From: Gaiellaceae bacterium
Lineage (GTDB): Bacteria > Actinomycetota > Thermoleophilia > Gaiellales > Gaiellaceae
Length of the DNA: 64,000 nucleotides
Reading direction: 5' to 3'
NCBI GenBank assembly: GCA_030446625.1
Contig: JAUJMY010000001.1
Span: 25,191-89,190 of the forward strand
The translations under genes were made by a program, and so were the position numbers. Under the pieces are notes generated by a model. The model searched no databases and was not told the origin of the DNA. It worked only from the letters and a program-made list of their open reading frames with translations. Below are positions 51,225-59,901 of the stretch, piece after piece; position 1 is the stretch's first letter; each line of letters starts with the position of its first letter.

Positions 51225-51722
51225 CTAACGCTCTTCGTCCTCGACCGCGAACTCGTCCGGCGTCACGTCGTCGAGGAAGCGCTTGAACTCCGCCACCATC
51301 TCCTCCTCGTTGACGTCGCCATCCTCGAACTCGATCGCCGACTCCTCGATCACGTCGTCGGCGGCGAAGATCGGCGCGTCGGCGCGAATCGCGAGCGCGA
51401 TCGCGTCCGAGGGTCGCGAGTCGATCTCGACCTCGGAGCCGTCCTGCTGGACGGTGATCTGCGCGTAGAAGGTGTTCTCGCGCAGCTCCGTGACCGTGAT
51501 CCGGACGACGTGCGCCTGCAGCGAGCCGAGGATCTCGGTCACGAGGTCGTGCGTCATCGGCCTCGGCGTGCTCGCCCCCTGCAGCTTCATCAGGATCGCC
51601 GCGGCCTCGGGGTGGCCGATCCAGATCGGGAGGAACTTGTTCCCGTCGGCGGTCTTGAGGAGCACGATCGGCTGCTTTCCGACCAGGTCGAAGCTGACGC
51701 CGTAGATGACCATCTCGTGCAT
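51225..51722 (-). CDS. Bifunctional nuclease family protein (BFN/DUF151)
   Basis: A 165-residue protein: VVLLKTADGNKFLPIWIGHPEAAAI-type opening (here PIVLLKTADGNKFLPIWIG), MTHDLVTEIL near 56, and DSRPSDAIALAIRADAPIF near 100, all typical of the BFN domain; an acidic tail follows. The family has reported RNase/DNase activity in plants and bacteria. It has a leader of about 20 bases with a strong GGAGGGGGT seven bases before the ATG and TAGAAT (51753-51748) as -10. Confidence 0.85.
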   Translation of the reverse strand: MHEMVIYGVSFDLVGKQPIVLLKTADGNKFLPIWIGHPEAAAILMKLQGASTPRPMTHDLVTEILGSLQAHVVRITVTELRENTFYAQITVQQDGSEVEIDSRPSDAIALAIRADAPIFAADDVIEESAIEFEDGDVNEEEMVAEFKRFLDDVTPDEFAVEDEER

Positions 51723-51750
51723 TGGCAGACCCCCTCCGGGTCAGCCCATT

Positions 51751-51936
51751 CTAGCTCAGGCCCTCTTCCTCAAACCTCGGCGGCTCGCGCTCCTCGACCT
51801 CTTCGAGCGGCACCTCGAAGCGCTCGTGCGTCTCCGCATCCTCGAGCTGGGCGCGTCGCCGCGAGACGCTCATGGGGTCGAGCCCGCGCAGGTAGCAGGC
51901 GCGCCCGTGATAGGTGACGAGGTCTCCGATTCGCAT
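51751..51936 (-). CDS. Small conserved-looking hypothetical protein
   Basis: A 61-residue acidic protein: MRIGDLVTYHGRACYLRGLD looks like a small beta-barrel/SH3-like start, followed by a Glu-rich tail (FEVPLEEVEEREPPRFEEE). It lies just upstream of the BFN gene and its TAG overlaps the BFN -10. No recognised family; no strong ribosome site. Confidence 0.5.
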   Translation of the reverse strand: MRIGDLVTYHGRACYLRGLDPMSVSRRRAQLEDAETHERFEVPLEEVEEREPPRFEEEGLS

Positions 51937-51939
51937 CGC

Positions 51940-52095
51940 CGCAGGTGGTGCGCGGGCCTCCGCGTGCCCGCGTTCCGGATATCGGCGAACGCAGCCTCGG
52001 CGTCGATACCTCGGTCGAGCGTCACCTGAACGAGCATCGCGCGAAGCGCTCCGTAACCGCAGGCGGCGAGCAGGCGTTCCAGTGAGGAAATGCTC
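51940..52095 (-). pseudogene. Possible remnant of an HTH/XRE-type regulator
   Basis: On the minus strand, one frame reads HDPSISSLERLLAACGY, a pattern common at the end of XRE helix-turn-helix domains, followed by DRGIDAEAAFADIRNAG. No HTH core lies upstream and no good start exists. It may be a decayed regulator or chance. Confidence 0.2.
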
Positions 52096-52338
52096 GGGTC
52101 GTGGCTCCAGGACCTCGAATCGCTCGAGGCGATCTCGCAGAACGACAGCGCCCGGCGCATCTTCTTGAAGATGGCTGCGATGTCGCAGGCGGGGACGATG
52201 GGCAACTTCCTCGTCGAGCTCGCCGACGACGACGAGGTGGACGAGGACACGAAAGGCACGCTCGCCGAGCTCGCGCACGACCGCGGCTTCCTGCTCGCCG
52301 TCGAGGACTACCTCCGGCGCACGCAGCGCCTCCACTAG
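52090..52338 (+). CDS. Small hypothetical protein
   Basis: An 82-residue, mostly helical acidic protein (SWLQDLESLEAIS, FLVELADDDEVDEDTKGTLAELAHD, AVEDYLRRTQRL). GAGGA lies very close to the ATG. The codon use fits the genome, and it lies just upstream of tRNA-Ile. No family recognised. Confidence 0.5.
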   Translation: MLGSWLQDLESLEAISQNDSARRIFLKMAAMSQAGTMGNFLVELADDDEVDEDTKGTLAELAHDRGFLLAVEDYLRRTQRLH

Positions 52339-52384
52339 GCGCCGGACGCACCCTGCACGAGAGCGGCTAGAATCCGCCGCCCGC

Positions 52385-52458
<74 letters not shown>

Positions 52459-52471
52459 TCTCGCGCTGCGT

Positions 52472-53328
52472 CTACGGCGCCGCGCGCTCGAGCGCCTCGA
52501 CGAGCTCGGCGAGGTCGTGCTCGTCGGCGAACGGCAGCTCGAGCCGCGTCGCCGTCACCTTCGCCTGGCGTCCCGTCAGCCGCTCCGCCGCCGCCCGGGC
52601 GCGAGCGGCGAGATCCGGGTCGACCCGCGCGTGCCGCGGCTTGCGCGGTCGCGTCTGCGCTCCCGCCCAGCGTGCGGCGCGCTCGGCGGCGCGCACCGAG
52701 AGACCTTCGCGCACGATCCGCTGCGCGAGCCGGCGGCGCTCCTCGTGACCGGGCACGGCCAGAACCGCTCGCGCGTGGCCCTCGCTCAGCTGCCCGCGCT
52801 CGAGCAGCCCCAGCACGTCCTGCGGCAGCTCGAGCAGCCGGACGCGGTTCGAAACCGACGGCTTGGAACGGCCGACGCGATCCGCGACCTCGCCGAGCGC
52901 GAGCCCGAACTCGTCGAGCAGCACCGCGTACGCGCGCGCCTCCTCCAGCGGCGAGAGCTGCTCGCGAGCGACGTTCTCGACGAGCGCGAGCAGGAGCGAG
53001 TTCCGGTCGTCGGCCTCGCGCACGAGCGCGGGCACCGCGGGCACGCCCGCCTCGCGCGCCGCCCGCCAGCGCCGCTCGCCGGCGATGAGCTCGAAGCCTC
53101 CGGCCGCGCGCGGCCGCACGACGACCGGCTGGAGCACGCCCTGCGCGCGAATCGAGTCGGCGAGCCCGGACGTGGCCTCGGCCTCGAACCGGCGGCGCGG
53201 CTGGCGCGCGTTCGGATGGATCTCGTCGACGGGAACCTGGATCAGCTCCGGCGCGTCGCTCGCGCCGCCGACGAGCACCTCGAGCCCGCGTCCGAGGCCC
53301 CTGCGGCCGCTCGGCACCGGAAGCTCGC

Positions 53329-53332
<4 letters not shown>
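52472..53332 (-). CDS. parB: Chromosome partitioning protein ParB
   Basis: A 286-residue ParB: GRRGLGRGLEVLVGG start, the ParB/Srx CTPase part (PVDEIHPNARQPRRRF, LADSIRAQGVLQPVVVRP, ELIAGERRWRAAREAG with the GERRxRA motif), the HTH region LGLALGEVADRVGRSKPSVSNRVRLLELP (split) near 135-165 and a C-terminal dimerisation part. GTG overlaps the parA stop (GTGA). It should bind parS; a parS-like site is at 34363-34378. Confidence 0.95.
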
Positions 53333-54105
<773 letters not shown>

Positions 54106-54118
54106 CGTACGAGCGTAG

Positions 54119-54709
54119 TCAGGCGAGAGGACGTTTCCTGGCGACCCCGACGCGTCGCGGGAACCCCGGCGGCGTCGGCCCGAGCTTCCGCAGGACGAAG
54201 AAGCCCGGCGGCGCGTCGGCCGGCTCCGCGTTCAGCCGCTCGGCCACGCGCGCGACGCGATCGTGCTCGGCCGAGGAGCCGACCCACAGGATCGCCGCAC
54301 CGCCCGGTCGCACGAGGGGCAGGCACCACTCGGCGGCAACGGGCGGCGGGGCGAGCGCCTTCGCGACCGCGACCTCGTAACAGTCTGTTACTTGGCTCTC
54401 GGCACGGCCCCAGATCACGCGCAGGTTCGAAAAGTCGTCCGTCCAGCGCTCGAGGAAGTCGCACTTGCGCCGTTTCGCCTCGAGCAGCGTCACCTCCCAG
54501 TCCGGGAGGGCAGCCGCGAGCGGGATCCCGGGCGCGCCGCCGCCGGAGCCGACGTCGACGACGGGGCCGCCGAAGCCGCGCACGAGCTCGAGCCCCCGCA
54601 GCGAGTCGTCGAGCAGCACGCGCCGCGCCTCGTCGGCGTCGCGCAGGGCCGTCAGACCGGGCGTCCGGAGCAGCGCGGAGAGCCAGCGCTCGAGCCGCGC
54701 GTCACCCAC
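54119..54709 (-). CDS. rsmG: 16S rRNA (guanine-527-N7)-methyltransferase RsmG
   Basis: A 196-residue methyltransferase: SLRGLELVRGFGGPVVDVGSGGGAPGIPLA is split over motif I (near 48-64), LLEAKRRKCDFLERW binds SAM, and AVAKALAPPPVAAEWCLPLVRPGG is the substrate part. A short AT-rich palindromic stretch encodes SQVTDCYE (54375-54398 region) where other RsmG sequences vary. GTG overlaps the jag stop by eight bases. Confidence 0.9.
   Translation of the reverse strand: MGDARLERWLSALLRTPGLTALRDADEARRVLLDDSLRGLELVRGFGGPVVDVGSGGGAPGIPLAAALPDWEVTLLEAKRRKCDFLERWTDDFSNLRVIWGRAESQVTDCYEVAVAKALAPPPVAAEWCLPLVRPGGAAILWVGSSAEHDRVARVAERLNAEPADAPPGFFVLRKLGPTPPGFPRRVGVARKRPLA
54377..54398. repeat. Copy of the dispersed AT-rich palindrome, inside rsmG
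   Basis: GTAACA (54377-54382), GTC, then TGTTAC (54386-54391) and TTGGCTC. Nineteen of 22 bases match 26025-26046; only the three central bases differ. It is read in frame in rsmG as QVTDCY. Confidence 0.7.
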
Positions 54710-55388
54710 CCGCGGGCGAGACGACGACGAAGCGGTTCGGCTCCGTCCCCTCGCTCGTCGTCTCCACGCCGGGGAAGTCCTTGAGGCGCACGTGGACGAC
54801 CTTGCGCTCCACGGCCGTCATCGGCTCGAGCTCCGCCCGCTCCCCGGTCGAGGCGACACGCTCCGCCGTTCGGACCGCGAGCGACTCGAGCGTCGCGCGC
54901 CGGCGCTCGCGGTATCCCGCGGCGTCGACCACGACGTCCTTCGACCGCTCCGGTTCGCGGCGGGCCGCGATCGCGTTCACGAGGTACTGGATCGCGTCGA
55001 TCGTCTGCCCGTGCTTGCCGATCAGGACGCCGAGGTCGCGGCCGGAGCACGACGCGAGGACGGCGTCCTCCCGCTCCTCGATGTCGATCCGGCAGTCGAC
55101 GCCGATCTCGTGCGTGACTCGCTCGAGGACGGCGCGCACCTGCCCGGCGAGCGCGCTCTCGTCGCGCCCGGGCGCGGCGGCCGGCACGCCGGCGTCCTGC
55201 GCCACGATGGCGACGACCCGAGCCGGCTCGAACCCCACGCCGAGAAGACCGCGCTCCCCCTCGGACACGACCTGGAAGCGCACCGCGTCCTTGTCCAGCT
55301 GCGGGCGCCGCCGCTCGAGCTCGCGCAGCGCGTTCCACTTGGCCTCGCCAACCGTTTCCCCGGTCGCCTCGACCTGGAGCTCGGTCAC
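54702..55388 (-). CDS. jag: Jag/KhpB RNA-binding protein
   Basis: A 228-residue protein: N-terminal Jag domain (VEATGETVGEAKWNALREL, VVSEGERGLLGVGFEPARV), a linker, a KH domain (GRDLGVLIGKHGQTIDAIQYLVN near 128) and an R3H domain (ATLESLAVRTAERV, MTAVERKVVHVRLKD). It binds RNA and often accompanies yidC. GTG overlaps the yidC stop (GTGA). Confidence 0.92.
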   Translation of the reverse strand: MTELQVEATGETVGEAKWNALRELERRRPQLDKDAVRFQVVSEGERGLLGVGFEPARVVAIVAQDAGVPAAAPGRDESALAGQVRAVLERVTHEIGVDCRIDIEEREDAVLASCSGRDLGVLIGKHGQTIDAIQYLVNAIAARREPERSKDVVVDAAGYRERRRATLESLAVRTAERVASTGERAELEPMTAVERKVVHVRLKDFPGVETTSEGTEPNRFVVVSPAGG

Positions 55389-56236
55389 CGCCGCGCCTTC
55401 TTCTTCCGCTTCACCCGCCGCGGCTGCGTCGTCGTGGTAGCGGCGGGCTCCGGCTTGGGGCCCGGCGGCTGTCGCTTCGCGCCGTTCCCGGAGTCGCCGC
55501 CCGGCCGCGGCTCGACCCGGGAGGAGCGCTTCGGAGCCGGTTCCGGCTTCGGGACGAGCTGCCGCGTGACGAGTCCCTGCCCGACCGTCCAGAGGTTCGT
55601 CGTCATCCAGTACATGAGCAGCCCGACCGGGAAGACGGTGCTGCCCGGCGGATCGAGGATGAACGGGATGAAGACGATCGGGAGCACGAGCAGCATGATC
55701 CGCTGCGCGCCCTGCATCGTCGTCGACATGAAGTAGCCCGACGCGAGCTGGCTCAGGACGTAGACCGCGAGCAGCAGGTAGCCCGACCAGTGCTCCGGGA
55801 TCGACGCGGTGATGTTCGGGACGATCCCGAGCCAGCCGAGGTGGGTCTCGCCGCGGCCGGCGATCTCGGTCTCGAAGTCGCGGAGGACGAAGTAGAGGGC
55901 GAAGAAGACAGGGATCTGCGCGAGCGTCGGCAGGCACGAGGCCGCCGGGTTGATCTGGTTCTCCTTGTAGAACGCCATCAGCGCCTCGTTCTGCTTCTGG
56001 CGGTCGCCCTTGTACTTCTGCTGGATCGCCTTCATCTCCGGCGCGTGCGCCTGGAGGTTCTGCATGGAGTGGATCTGCCGCACGGCGAGCGGGACGAGCA
56101 GCATCCGCACGATCAGCGTCAGCACGACGACGGCCCACGCCCACGGGAGGCCGACGGGTCCGTGCAGCCACTTCAGCGCGGCGGTGAGGATGTCCTCGAG
56201 CGGCGTGAGCGGGTTCGCGGCGAGCAGCCCGATCAC
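55385..56236 (-). CDS. yidC: Membrane protein insertase YidC/Oxa1
   Basis: A 283-residue Oxa1-type insertase with five hydrophobic segments: HGPVGLPWAWAVVVLTLIVRMLLVPL carries the conserved Arg (near 47) in split form, MKAIQQKYKGDRQKQNEALM is the cytosolic helical hairpin, and ASCLPTLAQIPVFFALYFVLRD follows. A basic tail (PRRVKRKKKARR) may bind ribosomes. GTG overlaps the yidD stop (GTGA). Confidence 0.93.
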   Translation of the reverse strand: MIGLLAANPLTPLEDILTAALKWLHGPVGLPWAWAVVVLTLIVRMLLVPLAVRQIHSMQNLQAHAPEMKAIQQKYKGDRQKQNEALMAFYKENQINPAASCLPTLAQIPVFFALYFVLRDFETEIAGRGETHLGWLGIVPNITASIPEHWSGYLLLAVYVLSQLASGYFMSTTMQGAQRIMLLVLPIVFIPFILDPPGSTVFPVGLLMYWMTTNLWTVGQGLVTRQLVPKPEPAPKRSSRVEPRPGGDSGNGAKRQPPGPKPEPAATTTTQPRRVKRKKKARR

Positions 56237-56463
56237 GCGAAGAGCCTCTGGTCCTCGACGCGGTCGACGCCGCCGTGGCTCCACGGGTTGCAGCGCAGCA
56301 GCCGCCAGCCGGCGAGCACGGACCCGCGCAGGAAGCCGTGAGAGCGCAGCGCGTCCAGCGCGTATTGCGAGCAGCTCGGGTGGTACTTGCACGTGTTCGC
56401 CGGCAGGAGCGGGCTGACGACACGCCGGTAGACCCGCACGAGGGCGATCGCGAGGTGCTTCAT
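56233..56463 (-). CDS. yidD: Membrane protein insertion efficiency factor YidD
   Basis: A 76-residue protein: ALVRVYRRVVSPLLPANTCKYHPSCSQYALDAL with the conserved Cys residues (here in two parts, near 8-37) and LLRCNPWSHGGVDRV. The ATG overlaps the rnpA stop (ATGA). Confidence 0.93.
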   Translation of the reverse strand: MKHLAIALVRVYRRVVSPLLPANTCKYHPSCSQYALDALRSHGFLRGSVLAGWRLLRCNPWSHGGVDRVEDQRLFA

Positions 56464-56810
56464 CGGGCGCGCGCCTTCGCGAGGACCTCGGCGACGCGCT
56501 CGCGCAGCCACTCGAACCCGCGTGCCTCCGCCGCCTCGGCGAGGCCCGGGCGCGCGATCAGCACGTAGTCGTGGCCGGCCCGGACGTCGTCGAGCTGCGC
56601 GCGCCACGCCTCTCGCAGCTGGCGCTTGACGCGGTTGCGGACGACCGCTCCGCCGGTTCCCTTCGGCACCGCGAGCCCGAGCCTCGCGTCGCCTTCGGCC
56701 TCGTCGCGCGGGAACCAGTAGAGGACGAGGAAGCGCGTCGAGACGGAGCGGCCGTGGCGGTAGACGGCGTCGAAGTCCCGCGAGCGCGACAGTCGGTTGC
56801 GGCGCTGCAC
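56460..56810 (-). CDS. rnpA: Ribonuclease P protein component
   Basis: A 116-residue protein: RNRLSRSRDFDAVYRHGRSV opens it, LGLAVPKGTGGAVVRNRVKRQLREAWR (split near 45-72) is the RNR RNA-binding signature, and DYVLIARPGLA follows. GTG 56810 fits the family start, 14 bases after rpmH. Together with RNase P RNA it trims tRNA 5' ends. Confidence 0.92.
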   Translation of the reverse strand: MQRRNRLSRSRDFDAVYRHGRSVSTRFLVLYWFPRDEAEGDARLGLAVPKGTGGAVVRNRVKRQLREAWRAQLDDVRAGHDYVLIARPGLAEAAEARGFEWLRERVAEVLAKARAR

Positions 56811-56824
56811 GTGCGCGGACGGAG

Positions 56825-56959
56825 CTACGCGGAGAGCCGCTTCCGGCCCTTCGCGCGGCGGCGCTTGAGGATCGCGCGGCCCGCGCGGGTCGCCATCCGG
56901 GCACGGAAGCCGTGCTTGCGCTTCCGCCGGCGCACGTTGGGCTGGTAGGTCCGCTTCAT
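56825..56959 (-). CDS. rpmH: 50S ribosomal protein L34
   Basis: A 44-residue basic protein with the full L34 pattern [18 protein letters not shown] and [19 protein letters not shown]. It starts at ATG 56959 and opens the rpmH-rnpA-yidD-yidC-jag-rsmG operon, transcribed away from the origin. Confidence 0.97.
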   Translation of the reverse strand: MKRTYQPNVRRRKRKHGFRARMATRAGRAILKRRRAKGRKRLSA

Positions 56960-57266
56960 GCCTGAGGAGAGGGAAAACGAGGCCGCGGGGGCGGCGCGGA
57001 GGAGTATAGACGAGGGCTCTCGAGTGCCCGTTTTCCACAGGCCGGGAGGCGGTCGCTCGCGTGGCCGCAGCCGTGTCACTGCGCCGAAAGCAGGCGCTTC
57101 GAAAGGAGTCTTCCCCGGTTCCGTCCACACCTGTGGAGAAAGAAGGCGCCGCCGCGAACGTCCTGCAAATGGCGAGGTTTTTGTGCTACAGGCACGGCCG
57201 TCGGCGGCGATTGTCGGGCCCGAAACACGCTGCTATGCTCGCCCCTTTCCCGGGCCCGGCGGAGGA
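56960..57266. other. rpmH-dnaA intergenic region with DnaA boxes and dnaA promoter
   Basis: About 300 bases without a gene. It holds TTTTCCACA (57031-57039), CCGTCCACA (57121-57129) and TGTGGAGAA (57132-57140, reverse of TTCTCCACA), all close to DnaA boxes, plus GAGGTTTTT (57174-57182). These features suit DnaA autoregulation or part of the replication origin. Confidence 0.6.
57211..57239 (+). promoter_or_regulatory. dnaA promoter
   Basis: TTGTCG (57211-57216) and TATGCT (57234-57239, preceded by TGC, extended -10) are separated by 17 bases. The start of dnaA lies 39 bases further on, so this mRNA has a leader. Confidence 0.6.
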
Positions 57267-57278
57267 GTGGAGCGGCGC

Positions 57279-58616
57279 TTGAACCACCCTGAGGAGCTGA
57301 CTGTCGAGAGCCTGTGGAGCGAGGTCTCGGGGCGGCTCGAAGGGGCGTTGAACGAGACGACCTACGGCACGTGGTTCTCGGGCGCGGAGGGAGCCGAGCT
57401 CACCGACGACGCCTTCGTCCTCGCCGTCCCCAACAACTTCACGCGCGAGTGGATCGAGGGCCACTTCCTCGACCTGATCCGCGCGATCGCCCGCGACGTC
57501 TCCGGCCACGAGCGGCGCGTCCAGCTCACCGTGCGCGACGAGCCCGCGCCGGACAGCGCGACGGTCGAGCTCCCGCGCCGCGGCGAGGCCGGACTCAACC
57601 CGAAGTACACGTTCGACCTGTTCGTGATCGGATCGTCGAACCGATTCGCGCACGCGGCCGCGCTCGCGGTCGCCGAGGCGCCGGCGCAGGCGTACAACCC
57701 GCTCTTCATCTACGGCGGGACGGGGCTCGGCAAGACGCACCTGATGCAGGCGATCGCGCAGTACGTCGGCGAGCACTCCGGCGAGCTCGCGGTGCGCTAC
57801 GTGACGAGCGAGACGTTCATGAACGACTTCATCAACTCGCTGCGCGACAAGCGGATCGAGGGCTTCAAGCAGCGCTACCGCACCTACGACCTGCTGCTCG
57901 TGGACGACATCCAGTTCTTCGAGAACAAGGAGCGGATCCAGGAGGAGTTCTTCCACACCTTCAACTCGCTGTACGAGGGCGGAAGCCAGATCGTGATCTC
58001 CTCCGACCGCCCGCCGCGCGAGATCTCGACGCTCGAGGAGCGGCTGCGCTCGCGCTTCGAGTGGGGGCTGATCACGGACATCCAGCCGCCCGACCTCGAG
58101 ACGCGGATCGCGATCCTGCGCAAGAAGGTGAAGACGGACGAGATCGACATCCCGGACCCCGAGGTGATGACCTTCATCGCGAGCCGGATCTCCTCCAACA
58201 TCCGCGAGCTCGAGGGGGCGCTGACGCGCGTCGTCGCGTTCTCCTCGCTCACCGGCCGGCCGATGACGGTCGAGCTCGCGCAGGACGTGTTGAGGGACGT
58301 CTTCCCGCAGGGCGAGGCGGCGCAGGTCTCGATCAAGCGGATCCAGGAGGCGGTCTCGAGCCGCTTCGGCCTGTCCCTCTCGGAGCTCACGGGCGACCGG
58401 CGGTCGCAGAACATCGTCTACCCGCGGCAGGTCGCGATGTACCTCTCGCGCGAGCTGACCGACTCGTCGCTGCCGAAGATCGGCAAGGAGTTCGGCGGAC
58501 GCGACCACACGACCGTGATCCACGCGACGTCGAAGATCGCGCGCATGATCAAGGAAGACAGGTCTGTGTACAACCTCGTGCAAGAGCTCACGGCGCGCAT
58601 CAAGCAGGTGCGCTGA
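57279..58616 (+). CDS. dnaA: Chromosomal replication initiator DnaA
   Basis: A 445-residue initiator: domain I (LWSEVSGRLEGALNETTYGTWF), a very short linker, AAA+ domain (NPLFIYGGTGLGKTHLMQAI near 140-158, LLLVDDIQFF near 205, sensor SSDRPPREI) and domain IV with the box-binding signature GGRDHTTVIHATSKI near 405. TTG 57279 has GGAGGAG 11 bases upstream; GTG 57267 in the same frame is the alternative. Domain II is almost absent compared with other actinobacteria. Confidence 0.95.
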   Translation: MNHPEELTVESLWSEVSGRLEGALNETTYGTWFSGAEGAELTDDAFVLAVPNNFTREWIEGHFLDLIRAIARDVSGHERRVQLTVRDEPAPDSATVELPRRGEAGLNPKYTFDLFVIGSSNRFAHAAALAVAEAPAQAYNPLFIYGGTGLGKTHLMQAIAQYVGEHSGELAVRYVTSETFMNDFINSLRDKRIEGFKQRYRTYDLLLVDDIQFFENKERIQEEFFHTFNSLYEGGSQIVISSDRPPREISTLEERLRSRFEWGLITDIQPPDLETRIAILRKKVKTDEIDIPDPEVMTFIASRISSNIRELEGALTRVVAFSSLTGRPMTVELAQDVLRDVFPQGEAAQVSIKRIQEAVSSRFGLSLSELTGDRRSQNIVYPRQVAMYLSRELTDSSLPKIGKEFGGRDHTTVIHATSKIARMIKEDRSVYNLVQELTARIKQVR

Positions 58617-58773
58617 ATCTGTGGACGGCGCGCGACGACGTCTCCGGCGCCTGTGCGCGAGCGAGAGTTCTCCCCCGCCACCGTCCACCGCGGATCCCGT
58701 GTGCTGGAGCCGCAGCGGGACGTCTTCCCCGTCGTCCACACTCCCTATGACTACGACGAGAGGTTTTTAAAAG
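58617..58773. other. dnaA-dnaN intergenic region, candidate oriC
   Basis: It carries TGTGGACGG (58620-58628, reverse of CCGTCCACA), CCGTCCACC (58681-58689) and TCGTCCACA (58732-58740), then the AT-rich GAGGTTTTTAAAAG (58760-58773) before dnaN. The dnaA-dnaN gap is the usual actinobacterial origin. GAGGTTTTT also occurs at 57174-57182. Confidence 0.6.
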
Positions 58774-59901
58774 ATGATCGAGACAGACATCGTGGTCGGA
58801 TCGGGCCTGAAGCTCACCTGCTCTCGCGAGGAGCTCACGCAGCGCCTCGGCGTCGTCGCGCGCGCCGTCTCCACGCGCACGGCCGTCCAGGTGCTGCTCG
58901 GCGTGCTGCTGCGCGCCGAGGAAGGCCGCTTGCACCTCGCCGCGACGGACATGGAGCTCTCGCTCCGCACGTCGCTCGACGCCGAGGTCCAGGGCGAGGG
59001 GGCGGTCGTCGTCCCCGGGCGCCTCCTCGTCGACCTCGCGCGCCTGCTTCCCGCCGGCGAGGTCTCGATCGAGCACCGCGCGGAGGAGGGCTCCGTTCGG
59101 ATCGAGTGCGGCCCCGCGAGCTACCGGCTGCACACGTACAGCGTGGAGGACTTCCCGCGCCTGCCGGACGTGGATGCGCTTCAGACGTTCGCCGTCGACC
59201 GCCAGCCGCTGCTCGACACGGTCGCCCGCGTCTCGCGCTCCGCGTCCCGCGACGAGTCGCGACCCGTCCTGACCGGGATCCTCGTGCGCTTCGAGGGCGA
59301 CAAGCTCGTGATGGCTGCGACGGACTCGTATCGGCTGTCCGTCAAGGAGACGGCGCTGGCCGTCGAGGCCCCGCCGCTCGAGGCGATCATCCCGTCGCGC
59401 GCGCTCGGCGAGCTCGCGCGCGTCACGGACGGCGACACGATCGAGATCGGCGTGCACGAGAACCAGGTCGTCTTCTCGTCCGGCGGCGTCGCGCTCACGA
59501 CGCGCCGGATTGACGGCCAGTTCCCGAACTACAAGCAGCTGCTTCCGGAGACCTTCGAGCACGAGGTCGTCCTGCCGCGCGCCGAGCTCCTGGACGTCGT
59601 GCGCCGGACGGCCGTGCTGGCGCAGCGCAACTCGCCGATCCAGCTCGAGTTCGCCGAGGGAGCGCTGACCTTCTTCACGCGCACGCAGGATGTGGGCGAG
59701 GCGCGCGAGGCGCTCCCGGTGCCGTTCACGGGTGAACGCTTCGAGATCGGCTTCAACGCCGACTTCCTGCGCGAGGGGCTCGAGGCGATGGCCTCGGACG
59801 AGGCCACGATCAAGCTAATCAGCCCGCTTCGGCCCGCGGTGCTCGAGGGCGGCGAGGACGATCCGACGTACCTGATCATGCCGATCCGCCTCCCGGGCTG
59901 A
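58774..59901 (+). CDS. dnaN: DNA polymerase III beta clamp
   Basis: A 375-residue clamp with three similar domains: LTCSREELTQRLGVVARAV at the start, ATDMELSLRT, FPRLPDVDALQTFAVDRQPL, AATDSYRLSVKE, and the terminal LISPLRPAVLEGGEDDPTYLIMPIRLP (split) with the peptide-binding pocket MPIRL. AGAGG lies ten bases before the ATG. Confidence 0.96.
   Translation: MIETDIVVGSGLKLTCSREELTQRLGVVARAVSTRTAVQVLLGVLLRAEEGRLHLAATDMELSLRTSLDAEVQGEGAVVVPGRLLVDLARLLPAGEVSIEHRAEEGSVRIECGPASYRLHTYSVEDFPRLPDVDALQTFAVDRQPLLDTVARVSRSASRDESRPVLTGILVRFEGDKLVMAATDSYRLSVKETALAVEAPPLEAIIPSRALGELARVTDGDTIEIGVHENQVVFSSGGVALTTRRIDGQFPNYKQLLPETFEHEVVLPRAELLDVVRRTAVLAQRNSPIQLEFAEGALTFFTRTQDVGEAREALPVPFTGERFEIGFNADFLREGLEAMASDEATIKLISPLRPAVLEGGEDDPTYLIMPIRLPG

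Noticed and set aside
52022-52351. Minus-strand Arg/Ser-rich frame opposite the 82-residue gene
   Set aside because: Composition is that of an antisense shadow; the plus-strand protein has ordinary composition.
57267-57278. GTG 57267 as the dnaA start
   Set aside because: GGAGGA abuts it with no spacing; TTG 57279 has workable spacing, though the GTG cannot be excluded.
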